From the NCBI GenBank assembly GCA_036924285.1, contig JAYKYS010000007.1, positions 17,546,001 through 17,610,000 of the forward strand: a stretch of 64,000 nucleotides of DNA. Direction: 5' to 3'. Position numbers and translations under genes: made by a program. Position 1 is the stretch's first letter; each line of letters starts with the position of its first letter. Positions 1 through 11,600 of this stretch are shown here, piece after piece. The notes under the pieces were generated by a model. The model saw only the letters and a list, made by a program, of their open reading frames with translations. It ran no database searches and was not told where the DNA came from. The stretch comes from Asterella californica. Taxonomy: Eukaryota; Streptophyta; Marchantiopsida; Marchantiales; Aytoniaceae.

Positions 1-1482
1 CTCCAGAATACCCTGGTCCGCGAGATTGCAGTTCCATAGAAAGAAGTCGAGGCCCCACTCCTTAAGGAAAGGTTTGGCCTCCGCCAACTCTGCTGCTGGT
101 AACACTATCCCTCGAGGATGCATCGACATATTTCGGGCTTCTGTTACACTAAGCCACACGTATTTGCTATGAGCGGAAGGCTCAGTCCTTCTCAGGTCCT
201 CACAGTCTAACTTCCACTCTCAGAAGACGAACCTAGTCTTCCAGAAGACAGCTATTCTGTCTTCTGAGATTCTAACAGTGCTTCCTAAGTACCTCTCGTC
301 TTCTGGGCTATATCTAAGCAATCCTAACTAAGCAAGGCATCGCATGGATTCCTAAGAAGACAATCCACCTTGCAATTCATCCTACTTCCTAACAGAAGAT
401 AACAAGATACGTGAGAAGTAGAGCATATAGAAGGTTCAGAAGATGGTTGAGGACTCCTGCGGTGACAGTGATCTCCAAGAAAATTGATAGTCAAGTTATC
501 GAATTTAGGAATGAGAAGCAGGGAAGCTCAATTCCAACTTGGAAAGAAGTGAGAAGATGACTGTCGAAAATTGGACAGTGCTTTCGTGTCCAATTTTTGC
601 AGAAGAAAGTTGAAGTTAGGAAAATTGATCGATGGGTTGCCTGCAAACGAGCGAGGAAGCGCGGGGGACATCAAATCAGAGACGAGAAGCGGTGGAGAAG
701 GAAAAAAGAACATGAGAAGAACCTCAGTACCGCTTCTGGCTGCTTCTTCAGTCTTCTGTGCGCTTCTGATCGTCAATTCCATCTTCAATATGACACCACG
801 ATCTTGCTTCTGTTGTTTAATCTCGAGCTGCGTCCCTCTGCTGCTGCAATCGATCTTGCAACTGCACTGAAGCTTCTCTCCCGATTCCTAATCGATCCTT
901 GATTTCTGCCCTTCAAAATTCTTAAGGATTCCTTACTCTCTCAGCTCGAATGTGCTTCCTGGCTGACAAAAACGGCCTCGTTCTCTCTCTTGCTCCAGTT
1001 CGATCCTTCTTGCTTCCAAGTCCTACTTCGATATCCAAGGTGCAACCGATCTCTAATGCGCAGTCAATCTCCAATGCGGGAAGCAGCAAGTGATTCGGTG
1101 CTAACGCACCCTCAACCCCGTGTCTTCCTTGCACGATTTAGGTAATGCCTTGGGTTACCCAGACCTACCACTATGGTGACTATCTGGTTGGTACACGTAC
1201 TCCTTCCTGATGTGGCGCGTGGTTGGTATCCCTAAAGTCGCAGTCACCATCTTCCCGAAAGATGTCCGTCTTCCAGCTTTCGTCTTCTGTCTTCTGGAAG
1301 ACGCGGTTCAGAAGACGTCTTCTCGGACAACGTCCGTCTTCTCCTTACAAAAGTCCTTAAGATCATCTTCTCTCTAAGCAAGGTGCAATCTTAAGTAACA
1401 AGGTTACTTCAATTACATAGACACGTTATTAATTTTAAAAATCTTGAAAAATCTCCAATCCTGCAAATTGTGCGCATCACAA
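1..1482. repeat. GTCTTC/GAAGAC-rich interspersed repeat, 3' part (family E)
   Basis: This stretch has no recognisable protein. It is studded with GTCTTC/GAAGAC words, for example around 1240-1345. Its last ~110 bases (about 1373-1482) align closely with the last ~110 bases of the repeat at 35618-37241, while the rest of the two looks different. It ends where homology to element A begins, so it is read as an insertion in A that starts left of the window. Its class is unknown; it could be a large LTR or a retroposon with a conserved 3' end. Confidence 0.5.
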
Positions 1483-3528
1483 GCGACTATAGTAGTTTTC
1501 CGAGTCTCACTATTTTCAGCCATGGAATGAGAGCTTTGGGAGTCGGATTGACTCCAGTATTCCAGTTGACGGTCATGCTCAATGAGAGTGAGGATGTAGT
1601 TACCTCTAGTGCTGAGGTGGTTCAGTGAGAGACGGTAGATGTGTCCATGGAGTCGAGGATCAAGACAGCTACCAGTGGTACTTGGCAAGCGGCGGATGCT
1701 AGGTCAGATGAGTTATCGGCTAGGCCGGCGATTGACCGTGCTGGTTTGACACCAAGTGTGGTGTTGTTGGACAAAAGAAGTGGTATCTTCTGTTTGATGG
1801 CACCTTTAGGGAAGGTGTATCGACCATAGAAAGTCTTGTTAGACTCTAGAGCCGAACCGTTGATGTTGGAGAAAACGGCGTGCATTGGTTGGGTTCGAGG
1901 AAGTCCGAGGTGGAGAGATTTCCATTCCAGCTACAGACATCTCTAGGGGGATCAGGAGATACAACTCTACACATGACACGCAAGATGTTGACGATGAGAA
2001 TTTGACCAAATCATCCCACGGATGGCTCCATGATGAGAGCCAAGGCCATTGTTACGGCCACGGAGTCTTATGATGTATTGGTTGGAGGTGATGTGTTATA
2101 CCCTATGAGGTTCGTGATCGATTATTGGACAGAGGCAGCATCTTACAGATCAGGTTGGCAGTTTGGTGAGGGACGAGTGAGCCGCTTACCAGTACGGTTC
2201 AATGCTAAAGTTGAGACAATGGAGCCAACATCAGGGACGATGACATCCGTTGCAGGATTAAGTTTGGTCATCACTTGGCCGGACGAGTTGTTAGAGGACA
2301 ATGCCCATACAGAGGATACTCTGGTCTTTGCAGAGATGGAGGACATGCCTAGCATGTCTACGTTAGTACCATCTGCCTTGGATGTTTCACTCTAAAGTTC
2401 GAGTGGAGAGTTGCAGCAGTATGCTGATCGATTGATGCAGCAGGCTTGGAATGAAGTCTTTGCACCACCAGTAGAGGAACAAAAGGTTGTTCCTGCTACT
2501 GGCTTTGTGACCTTATCACCGTTGGATACGACTCTCATTATAAGACAATATCTAGAGGAGGGTGTGTGTGTGCTGGAGCTGTGGAGAGATCAACACAAGT
2601 TTGGCTGCAGTATTGCAAACAGACATACAAGTACAGCGATACTTGTACGTGAAGAGAGATGAGGTTACGAGACGTAACTCATTGCGTCATGTGACACGTT
2701 TGGTGCAGAGATATCCTGAGTTGTTGTCCATATCAGCTGTTAGAGAATACCAGCAAGCATTATCTCAAATATTTTGCTGCTAAGGGCGCACGATCTCACG
2801 TTTGTTGACATCATTCACTTGGTGATAGCCAAGTGGTCATGTCAAGATCACACGCGTACTGGGAGAGGTCAGGGTTTACATGACCCGGGATCTAGGATGT
2901 TCTGGGAGATGTTACGGATCTTACGACATCTCCAGATGCATGAGGTGGATTCTTTAACGTACATCTTGGAGAACGTTCTTTTGTTAGGTGATGCTCGTAC
3001 ACAAATGATGACGAGTGTGCACCAAGTGCAGTCTTGGGTCGGATCGGCAGTGCTACTGGATGTAGCGAAAGTGAGATCTCGTGCACATCGTCCACGGTTG
3101 TGATGGACGAACTTGTTACCAAGAGAGATGCTCAAGCACGCACGCGATGCAGTGAGAAGACCAACGCATCTCATAATTTATGACATCTTGGATGCAGGAC
3201 GACGATCTCAAGTAGTGAGAGTCGTCGATAGATCACCCATGGTAGTGATGAACCTAGTGGGACGGTCATGGCAGCGTTGTCCACTTTGGTGAGCTTTCCA
3301 GCATCACATGCTTATAGAGATGGAGGACATGGGCTTGTGTGGCATGCTCAGTTACGGTAGTTGGTGGAGCTCAATGTCGATGAGAGAACGAGCAATGGGT
3401 TTTGCTACGGCTACAACAGCAGTAGCTTCGGTGTCGGAGGCTTCACGTCGTCAGGTGTTGGATCAAGCAATGGACTTGAACTGCTTGATATGGATTGTTA
3501 GCCTTGGATTGGCTGAGCAGCGTAATCG
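1483..3528 (+). pseudogene. Element A: decayed protease-DNA methyltransferase segment
   Basis: Matches C positions about 10245-12290. The aspartic-protease motif DSGA of C reads DSRA here. The methyltransferase motif I is shifted out of frame by a 1-base loss near 2580, and the catalytic PCQ motif reads SCQ near 2840. The ENV motif, the RxR region and the motif IX/X region (3390-3480) are still visible as fragments. The segment stops abruptly at 3528 where the LTR of element B begins and resumes at 24440. It cannot encode an active enzyme, but it shows that the methyltransferase was already present in an older family member. Confidence 0.8.
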
Positions 3529-5541
3529 TGTCGGATATTGCGTGAAGGATGTCCAAGAAAACACGAGGTTCCTGGCTGTGGAGATGCTGTGTGTCAAACA
3601 GAGACAAGACAGAGAAGAACAACCACGAAAATGAACGCGCAATATATACCAACTCCAAAAGTATGTACACTGCCGGTTCTTTCTCCTAAGAGCATGAAAC
3701 TGATGAACAGACCAGAGCGGTCTGTAACCTACTTCAAAGCTCTAAAACAAACCCCTGAATCACAACCCTAACCCAAAACCGCCGAAGCGTAGCTCAAAGC
3801 AAGAGAAACTTCTCTTTGCTAACAAACAGAGCCACAACAATATCATGCGATCCAAACCCAAGTCCAAACCACATCCACGCACTAGCTCTTGGCTAAAGCT
3901 AGCTACCACAAGCCGTACACAACCAATTAAATCCCTAACGAACTCAAAAGGACGAAATCCGTAGCGAAGGAACCGAAAAAGACCTATCTGAGAACTTTCT
4001 CCTTTCGCCAAACGATCTTCAAATGTTGATAGGGTCTCCTTCCCTGACTCCTTTGGCTCAAGAAACCTTCAGATCCGACTCCCGATAGTCGAGATATCGC
4101 CGATTTTCGGTCGCATGTGATCGATCCTTCAAAAACTCCTCCCTGCGGCTTAAAACCGCACACCACGCACAAACGGATCGTCTAAACTGATATCCGTCTT
4201 CTCTGGTAGGTAGATCTAGCTATCCTGAATCCAACAAGACTCCAAACAAGCCGTTTGGAGTTCCCCTTGCAAAACCACTCGAGAAATTTAGTCGTAGATT
4301 GCAAAAAACTGACGTAAATCGGCTCCCTGCGGCTCAAACTCGCTCACCACACCCAAACCAACAATCCAATTCACGTACAGTCTTCTCCTATGAGTAGATG
4401 AAGACTCCTTGATCACGTAGGCACCAAGAACGAAGAGCTTGGCTCACCGATCGCGAAGAACAGCCCAACCACAGGTCGCAGGTGAACAACAATCTGATAT
4501 AAGTGTTTCCCTGCGAGTCAATTTCACTCAGAACTTCCAAACCGCCCGATGAAAACTGGTATCGTCCTCAATTTCCTGTAGAACTCGGTGTTCTGATCCC
4601 GATGGATCCAACGACAACAAGTTTGAACTCCGGAACGGCCCAAACGGTCCAACTCTCCTTCACAGATAACTGAAATCCTCAAATCTGCTTCCTGCGTCTC
4701 AATTTCCCTCAGTACACACTCCCCGATCCGTCTCTTCACAAACCGTCTTAACCTGTGCGTAGTCTGCATAGTTCTGAACCCAATGACACCTTGCACGCGT
4801 GTATTGGACTTCCCAAATCCTCAAACCATCCACCGACAGGTCGCAGATGCCAGCTAACCCCTAAGCTGCCCCCTTGTTACAGTCTCTGTACGTACGAACT
4901 TCACTCTGAATAATAAGAAGCAGACCCCTTACGTCTTTGATATAATGTCTGAAGCCTCAAATACCCAGTCAGCAAGTAACTATGGCCTAGCTTGATTTTG
5001 CCTTCTTTCAAATCGCATAACTTTTTCTCTAGATGTCCAAACAAAGTAAACAAGATACCCATGGAAAGCTGACAACGAGCTCTACCCATCTATGCGATAA
5101 AAGTGAAGATCTGAAGTTGTGCCAAAAATCCGTAAGCTGTGGCCTAGCTTATATTTGCCTTCTTTTGAATCACATAACTTCTTCTCTAGATGTTCAAACG
5201 AGGTAAACAAGATACCCTTGGAAAGCTGACAATGAGCTCTATCCATCTATACGACAAAAGTGAAGATCCTAAGTTGTGCCAAAAACCCGTAAGCTGGGAC
5301 TTAGCTTGTTTTCTCCATCTTTCGAGTCTTGTAACTTCTCCACTAGGCGTCCAAACAAAGTAGACAAAGTGCCTATGGAATGGTGACAATGAGCTCTATC
5401 CACTGATGTGATGAAAGCGAAGATCCGAAATGATGTCAAAAGTCCATAAGCAAGGGTCTAGCTTGTCTTCTCACGAGTGTTTTTTGGAGCGACAAGCATC
5501 GAACTTTGGATTTCATATAGGAGCCGGTCCACAACACGACA
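3529..5541 (-). repeat. Element B 3' LTR
   Basis: Direct repeat of 22409-24439 along its length. It is the 3' LTR because the body is on the minus strand and a purine-rich tract abuts it at 5542. Internally it holds about three tandem units of ~159 bp, between about 4982 and 5460, each starting with a CTAGCTT word and containing an AAGCTGACAA word. Confidence 0.85.
4982..5460. repeat. ~159-bp tandem units inside the B LTR (3 copies and a partial fourth)
   Basis: Unit starts are near 4982, 5141, 5300 and 5455. The units diverge from each other. The same set occurs at about 23868-24370 in the other LTR, so the array predates insertion of this copy. Confidence 0.65.
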
Positions 5542-5556
5542 TCCATCCCCTCTAAA
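5542..5556 (-). promoter_or_regulatory. Element B polypurine tract
   Basis: Read on the minus strand, a purine run (GAGGGGATGGA) directly precedes the TGTCGTG start of the 3' LTR. This is the expected place and composition for plus-strand DNA priming in LTR elements. Confidence 0.6.
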
Positions 5557-5628
5557 CCTGTGCATCCTTCGGTATGCACCAGAGGTACCAACCAAAGAGT
5601 GGACCGGCACGTACCTCGTCTTATTGTC

Positions 5629-6356
5629 CTACTTCCCATCATAGTCAACCTCATCTTCAATGTCTTCTGCATAATCCTCATCCTCAAACTGAAACTCCGA
5701 CAAGATATCTGCTAGGTCGATCTCTTCATCTCTCTTTTTTAAAATCTTTACGCGCTTACCTGCCATTGACACCTTCAAACTCGCTCCGTCCAACTCTTGC
5801 AGAGCATAAGTTGCGTTGTCATGAACCTTCTTCACCACATACGGACCAAATCATCGCCTGGAAAACTTCCGGAGCGCACTATGTTGGTTATCTAGACTGT
5901 TGTCGTAGACTAACACCCAATCATCTTCCTTGATTTCTCTAGGTCTCAAACGATGTCGTTGATCAAATCTGACCTTGTTCTTCAACCGTGCTTCTCGCAA
6001 CCTATCCAAAGCAGCTTGGATATCCTCAGGTCTTCTCTCTAGCTGCCTAATTCGAATAGCAAGAAGCTCTTCCCAGTCAGATTGTCTTCCCAAGGTAACA
6101 TACTCCATGTCAAAATGTGTTCTTCAATCGGCATGATAGGTTTCTGACCTATGATGAGTTCCACTGGCATGTAACATGTCACCGAGCTGTGCGTCATTCT
6201 ATCTGTCCATAACGCAAATGATAAGAGTCGAGACCACTCGCGCACCCTTCCATTGCAGGCCTTTACCAAAGCCTTCACAATGGATGGATGACCACGTTCA
6301 CTCTTGGCATTCCCTTCGAGGTTGTAAGCAGTTGTCAGTGACAACCTCACCCCGCA
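5629..6356 (-). pseudogene. Element B integrase, C-terminal half
   Basis: Minus-strand frames carry the end of the integrase core, including the GNAKSERGHP motif that holds the catalytic glutamate, then the C-terminal region with a basic stretch and a GPYVV-type motif, ending in an acidic tail. At 6360 the frame runs into element C. The N-terminal half resumes at 16324, so C was inserted between the second catalytic aspartate and the glutamate. A frameshift separates the segments near 6050. Confidence 0.75.
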
Positions 6357-6360
6357 CCTT
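6357..6360. repeat. Target-site duplication of element C, left copy (CCTT)
   Basis: CCTT precedes the TGTCACG start of element C and is repeated at 16324-16327 after its ACGACA end. Removing C and one copy restores a continuous integrase frame in element B, which confirms the boundaries. Confidence 0.8.
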
Positions 6361-6654
6361 TGTCACGTCAGTTTGGGCACCTCGGCTAGGTTGACCGAGT
6401 GCGAAGTGGCGCATCCCGGTAAGGCCGTTAGTGCCGTTAGGGCGAGTTGGAGAGAGAGCCCACTAGGGGTAAACTTCGCAGGTAGGGCTTGGAGGCCTTA
6501 GTTCTTTGAGTTGAGCCTTCAAGCTCCAGGCTATGGTGGATAGTCTAGTTGAGTGTAACCCGGATTCTCTTCGCGTTTAGAGTGGGTTTGGCTTGACCGT
6601 TTGTGAGTAGTCTTTGTTGTGGTGTTGGAGATGGTAATTTCTCTATTCAGATTA
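6361..6654 (+). repeat. Element C terminal repeat A1
   Basis: 294 bp, beginning TGTCACGTCAG and ending ATTCAGATTA, repeated at 15929-16222 without indels. Unlike an ordinary 5' LTR it is not preceded by the 101-bp B repeat. I see no TATA box. If replication is self-primed in the Tf1 manner, the RNA would start near 6497 within this repeat. Confidence 0.85.
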
Positions 6655-6668
6655 CTCAAAGAACTAAG
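6654..6668 (+). promoter_or_regulatory. Candidate self-priming primer-binding site of element C
   Basis: The 15 bases ACTCAAAGAACTAAG at the A1/body junction are the exact reverse complement of 6497-6511 (CTTAGTTCTTTGAGT) inside A1. No tRNA-type TGG primer site is found here, in contrast to element D and the copia element. Tf1/sushi-type elements are known to prime reverse transcription with the 5' end of their own RNA paired to such a site. Confidence 0.6.
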
Positions 6669-8417
6669 TGCAGGTCGAGGCGGAGTTCAGTAAGAGCTCG
6701 CTGATCTGAAATCAGAAATCGTCCGCTGGTATCTTCGGGCGTTGTCGTTCGTGCTTGATTGTGTGGAGCCGTGATCGAGGTGTGTGGGCCCGTGCTACAT
6801 TGCTGGTCGCAGATCGATTTGCTGTTGTTGGGATCGAGTGGAGATTTCTGTCATGCGGAAGCGCTGCAGAAATTTTGCAGAATGTTCTTGAAGTGTGTTG
6901 TTGGAGCCGGATTGCGCGTTTGGGCGTAGCAGCTGAAATACTTGTCAATGTCGGACCGGAGTGGACTCTTTGGAAGCGCATTGGAGAGACGATTCCAGTG
7001 CACCAAGTTTCGTGGAGTTTGGCCAAGGATTGAAGAAGTTATGGCATGTCGAAGTTCGCTGCTGTGACACCCGCAAGTGCAAAAGGTTAGTTACGTCAGA
7101 TTTTGGCTCAATTTCGTGTGGAAACTCGAGTTTAGTAGTTGTTTTGTGTGTGTGTGCATCCGCGAAGTGTGTGTGGTGCATTTGCGAATCTGTTTTGGTG
7201 GTGTTCGGGTTGGATTTGGAGGTTCTTGTTGTTTTACGTCAGATTTTGGTCACCCGTGTGCACCCGCAAGCTGTTTTCGCTGTTTTGGAGGCTGTTTTGG
7301 TGCAATCTTCTGCAATTCGAGGTGGAGCCGAGCCTCTTCTGGTGTGTGTGTACCTGTTCTACTCTACTTCAAGCGGAACGGAGCGGAGAGTGAGCGGGAG
7401 TGTCGAGGTGTGGAGTGCGTGTTAGGAGGCGTTTAGAGGCTTCGAGGAGCAGAGGTGCGTGAGTGCGGAGGCGTGAGAGCGGAGTGCGAGAGTGCGGAGG
7501 CGGAGCGGAGCTGAGCCTGAGCCTGAGCCCGAGCCCGCGCCCGCCGCAAGCCAGCTTGCTGGCGTGCGTGAGAGAGGTATCCAAGCTTCAAGTGTGTGGG
7601 AAGGGTAAAACCAGCAGGTCACCCATCCCAACACTATTCTTGGACCTGGACTCCTGACTCTGTAGTCTTAGCTTTGGCTTTACCACTAGACCAATAGCTC
7701 TTGGTGTCCTACAGGGATGCGTGCAAGTACTTATGGACTTGTATAAGGTAGTAAGAGACCTTCTCGCACGTCCCTAGAGGAGTGGTAGGACGACCCCACA
7801 GTATTAGGGGGAAGCTATAGTTGTGGTAGTGTTTGCCTACACCGTAGAGGCGCGTATGGAGGCAATTGGTGGCAGTTGTCTTGGGTGAGCTAGTAGAGCT
7901 ACCACGTGGATGTTTTTGGAGCTACTAGAGGTGTGGACATCTAGTTAGTGACCTCCAGTGTCAGTTACGACTGTTGGTGACCATATATTGTGCATGTGGT
8001 CACCGACAAGGAGTCGTCAGTCCGAGTGGGGTTGGGTTTCTCTTTATGTGAATGTTTGAGTGTGGAGGGTTATCGTTTGGACTTCTTGTGGTTGGAACCT
8101 CTCCATACTCTGCTTCCTGTTTGTGCGCCGCGTTTGCTTGTGTTGGTGCTTGATTTCTGGAGTGAGTTCACTCCAGTGTGTTGTCGGTAGTGAGGCTGGA
8201 GTTGCGGACCAGTCAGACTACCTTTGTCTCTCTCACGATGCGGTTGGAGTGACGACCAACAGACCGTGAGAGGCTGCCTGTGGTGATGGCAGGTACAGAT
8301 TGCCCTTACCTTGACCGTCTTAGTAGGGGATAGGTGAGCTCAGTAGGAGCAGGGTTAGGCAAGTGGTGGTTATGGTGGTGACGGGGATTGCGACATTCTA
8401 GTTGGAGAGTGTGTTAG
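6669..8417 (+). other. Element C leader between A1 and Gag
   Basis: About 1.75 kb with no recognised domain. A 154-codon open frame at 6961-7425 shows no family resemblance. Around 7440-7545 the sequence is a low-complexity run of GCGGAG/GAGCC words. A tRNA-like and 5S-like patch lies on the minus strand at 7611-7700. The region probably contains the untranslated leader and packaging signals of the element. Confidence 0.5.
7611..7700 (-). other. Pol III-promoter-like patch (tRNA A-box and 5S box-C-like words)
   Basis: Read on the minus strand, TGGTCTAGTGG (7683-7693) fits the tRNA A-box consensus and lies in a tRNA-like 5' arm. About 55 bases further, GGGATGGGTGACC (7617-7629) closely resembles the box C of 5S rRNA. 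It may be a SINE relic in the leader. No full tRNA or 5S gene can be folded from it. Confidence 0.3.
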
Positions 8418-8606
8418 CGGGATTCTCTCATCACGGAGTTCTCGAGAGGTTCTGGTGGGGACTTCTCGGACAGTGGGTATACACGGAGTGGGGTGACGTA
8501 CCAACTACCTACACCATTGCCGTCGATTGTTCCAGAGGACGAGTCAGACGCAGACAGCGCGTTTTCTGGTGGTGAGTCTAGTGTCGCCACACCGTTGTTG
8601 TGGGAC

Positions 8607-11600
8607 ATGGACGAGATCTATAGAGTCACGAAGGGACCTCGACGTTACTCGGGTACAGTTGGTACCATTGAGCTGGATGACTTCATCCAAGAGTTCAATA
8701 GTTGGTGCAATCTGCAGCAGATGCGGAACCCACAGCTGTTTACACCCTTCATGGCGTGGAAGGGTTTGTTCCAGCACTTGGAGGGACCGCCGATGGACGA
8801 TTATCATGAGTTCAGGCGAGATTACAGTGTTGAGATCGAGTTGTGGAGACAACATTGGTCTCCCAACTACGTTTCTATCACTATTGGCGCAGTTTCGAGA
8901 GGCGTAGCACCTGCGAGTTCGGGTGCCAGTAGCAGTGGTACAGCCACATGTGGCGGAGTACCTATTACCGGTGCGTCCACAAGTAGTGGAGCAGGTGGTA
9001 GTGTGAGCGGGATACCACCAGGGTTTAACCCTGTGGTTCAGTTCTTCCAATGTTTGAAGAAGAACTATCAGGGTGTGCGGACCGACAAGTTGAGGAGTCT
9101 GCAGGAGTTCTAGCGGAAGACTGGAGAGAGCCTACGCGAGGCGTTTACTCGCATGAGGCGGTTGATCAGCGTTACCCAAGGGGTGACGGAAGCACAGGCA
9201 GTCCAGTTCTTGTATGGGATACTAGACCGGGAGCTGCGTAGGAGAGTTAGAGATGCTACTCTTCTTAGAGATACCGCTCCGACGTTGGCGGTTGTCTTTA
9301 GTCTGGCTGAGCGGATTGAGCTCAACATGGTGGAGGAGAGGGTGGTGGTTGCTGGGTTCAGCAAGGAGACACCACATGGAGCGACCACCTCTTCTCGAGG
9401 ATCACAGGCTACGCAACAGCATGGTGGTGGTGGTGGTAAGGATCGTGCAGAGCAGTCACGATCTCAGGGAGGTGTTGGAGGATCTGGTGGGCAGAAGCCT
9501 ATGCCGTCCTTCTCTAGTCAGCAGCAAGCGGGTCCTTGCTGGACGTGTGATGGTCCTCATCAGCAGAGGGACTGTCCACAGAAGAGAAGTTATGAGACGT
9601 CAGGGACATCAGGGACGTCTCAAGCAGTACCCAGGCAATGTGAGCATTGCGGACGACCTGGTCAGAGTAGTGACCGTTGTTTTGATCTCCATCCCGAGTT
9701 GCGGCAAGGGAAGGCTGATCGTGGACGAGGCGGAGGAGCTCAGGGAGGCCGTGGTGGTCGAGCTGGAGGTAGAGGTCCAGCACCTGGGAGAGGACCGGTC
9801 GGTCCACCGCCTGCTACGACGTCAGAAGCAGGTATGGCTGCTCGGATTGAGCAGTTGGAGCAGAGGATAGCTAGTATGGCTATGGCTCAGCGGAGATCAG
9901 GTGGAACAGAGGCTTCCACGTCTTATGGAGGAGAAGGAGGTGACTTCGACTTCATGGCTGGTGTGGTGCAGATTGAGGCATCTGCGGCAGTGACTAGAGG
10001 TGCAGTACGTGCCTCTGAGCCACGAGGTGCGTCAGTGGAGTTGGATCCACAACGCGGGGAGGCTGGTAGACAAGCCAGGCTTCCCCAGTCGTTCACGTTA
10101 TCGGAGGCGTTGAGGACCACATCTATGGTTCCTAAACGACCTACCGATGGTGCAGTAGAGTTGGAGGCATCGACATCCAAGAGTGGGTGTGATGTGAGTC
10201 CACCTTCGACGTCTGTGGATGCGACGTCGAACTCGATGTTGGGGGCGGCTACAGCAGTTTTGCGAGCCCTACTATTCTCAGCCACGGATATGAGGGCATT
10301 GGGAGTCAACTTGGCTCCAGTGTTCCAGTTGGCGGCCACGCTCAGTGAGAGCGAGGATGTAGTTACCTCTAGTGCTGAAGTAGTTCAGCGAGAGGCGGTA
10401 GACGTGTCCATGGAATCGAGGATCAGGACAGCTACCAGTGGTACTTGGCAAGCGACGGCTGCTAGGTTAGATGAGTTATCAGCTAGGCCGGTGATTGACC
10501 GTGCTAGTTTGGCACCAGGTGTGGTGTTGTTGGACAACAGAAGTGGTATCTTCTGTTTGGTGGCACCTTCAGGGAAAGTGTATCGACCTCAGAAGGTCTT
10601 GTTAGACTCGGGAGCCCAACCGTTGATGTTGGGAAAGGCGGCGTGTATTGGTTTGGGTCTGAAGAAGTCCGAGATAGAGAGATGTCCATTCCAGTTGCAG
10701 ACATCTCTAGGGGGATCAGGAGGTACGACTCTACATATGACACGTGAGATGTTGACGGTGAGAGTTCGGCCAGATCACCCCACGGATGGCTCTATGATGA
10801 GGGCCAAGGCCATCGTTACAGCCGCAGAGTCTTATGATGTATTGGTGGGAGGTGTTGTGTTGTACCCTATGGGGTTCGTGATCGACTATTGGGCGGAGAC
10901 AGCATCTTACAGACCAGGTTGGCAGTCCGGTGAGGGACGAGTGAGCCGCTTACCAGTGCGGTTCAGTGCTAGAGTTGGGACGACGGAGCCTACACCAAGG
11001 ACGATGGCATCCGTTGCAGGGTTCAGTTCGGTCATCACTTGGCCGAGCAAGTTGTTGGAAGGCAATGCCCATGCGGAGGATACTCCGGTCTTTGAGGAGG
11101 TGGAGGACATGCCTAGCATGTCTACGTTAGTACCATCTGCCTTGGATGTTTCACTCTGGAGTTCAAGTGGAGAGTTGCAGCAGTATGCTGATCAGTTGGT
11201 GCAGCAGGCTTGGAGGGAAGCTTTTGTACCACTAGTAGAGGAACAAAGTGTTGTTCCTGCTACTGGCCCTGCGACCTTATCCCCGTTGGATACGACTCCC
11301 ATTGTGTGGCAGTATCCAGAGGAGGGTGTATGTGTGCTGGAGCTGTTTGGAGGTATCAGCACAGGTTTGGCTGCGGTATTGCAAGCAGGCATACAAGTAC
11401 AGCGATACTTGTATGTGGAGAGAGATGAGATTGCGAGACGCATCTCATTGCGACATGTGGCACGTTTGGTGCAAAGATATCCTGAGTTGTTGCCCATATC
11501 AGCTGTTAGAGGATACCAGCAAGCATTACCGTCGGATATTTCGTTGCTGGGGGTGCAGGATCTTACGTTTGTTGGCACCATTCACTTGGTGATAGCCGGA

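Noticed and set aside
6961..7425. 154-codon frame in the C leader
   Set aside because: Cys/Val-rich, no family resemblance and overlapped by two other frames. Probably chance.
8493..8606. ORF1 of element C starting at 8493
   Set aside because: The codon there is GTG. The frame is open from 8418 with no ATG before 8607, so I use 8607 and note the uncertainty.
8544..9050. 168-codon minus-strand frame opposite the C Gag
   Set aside because: Low-complexity shadow of the Gag coding strand, with no domain.
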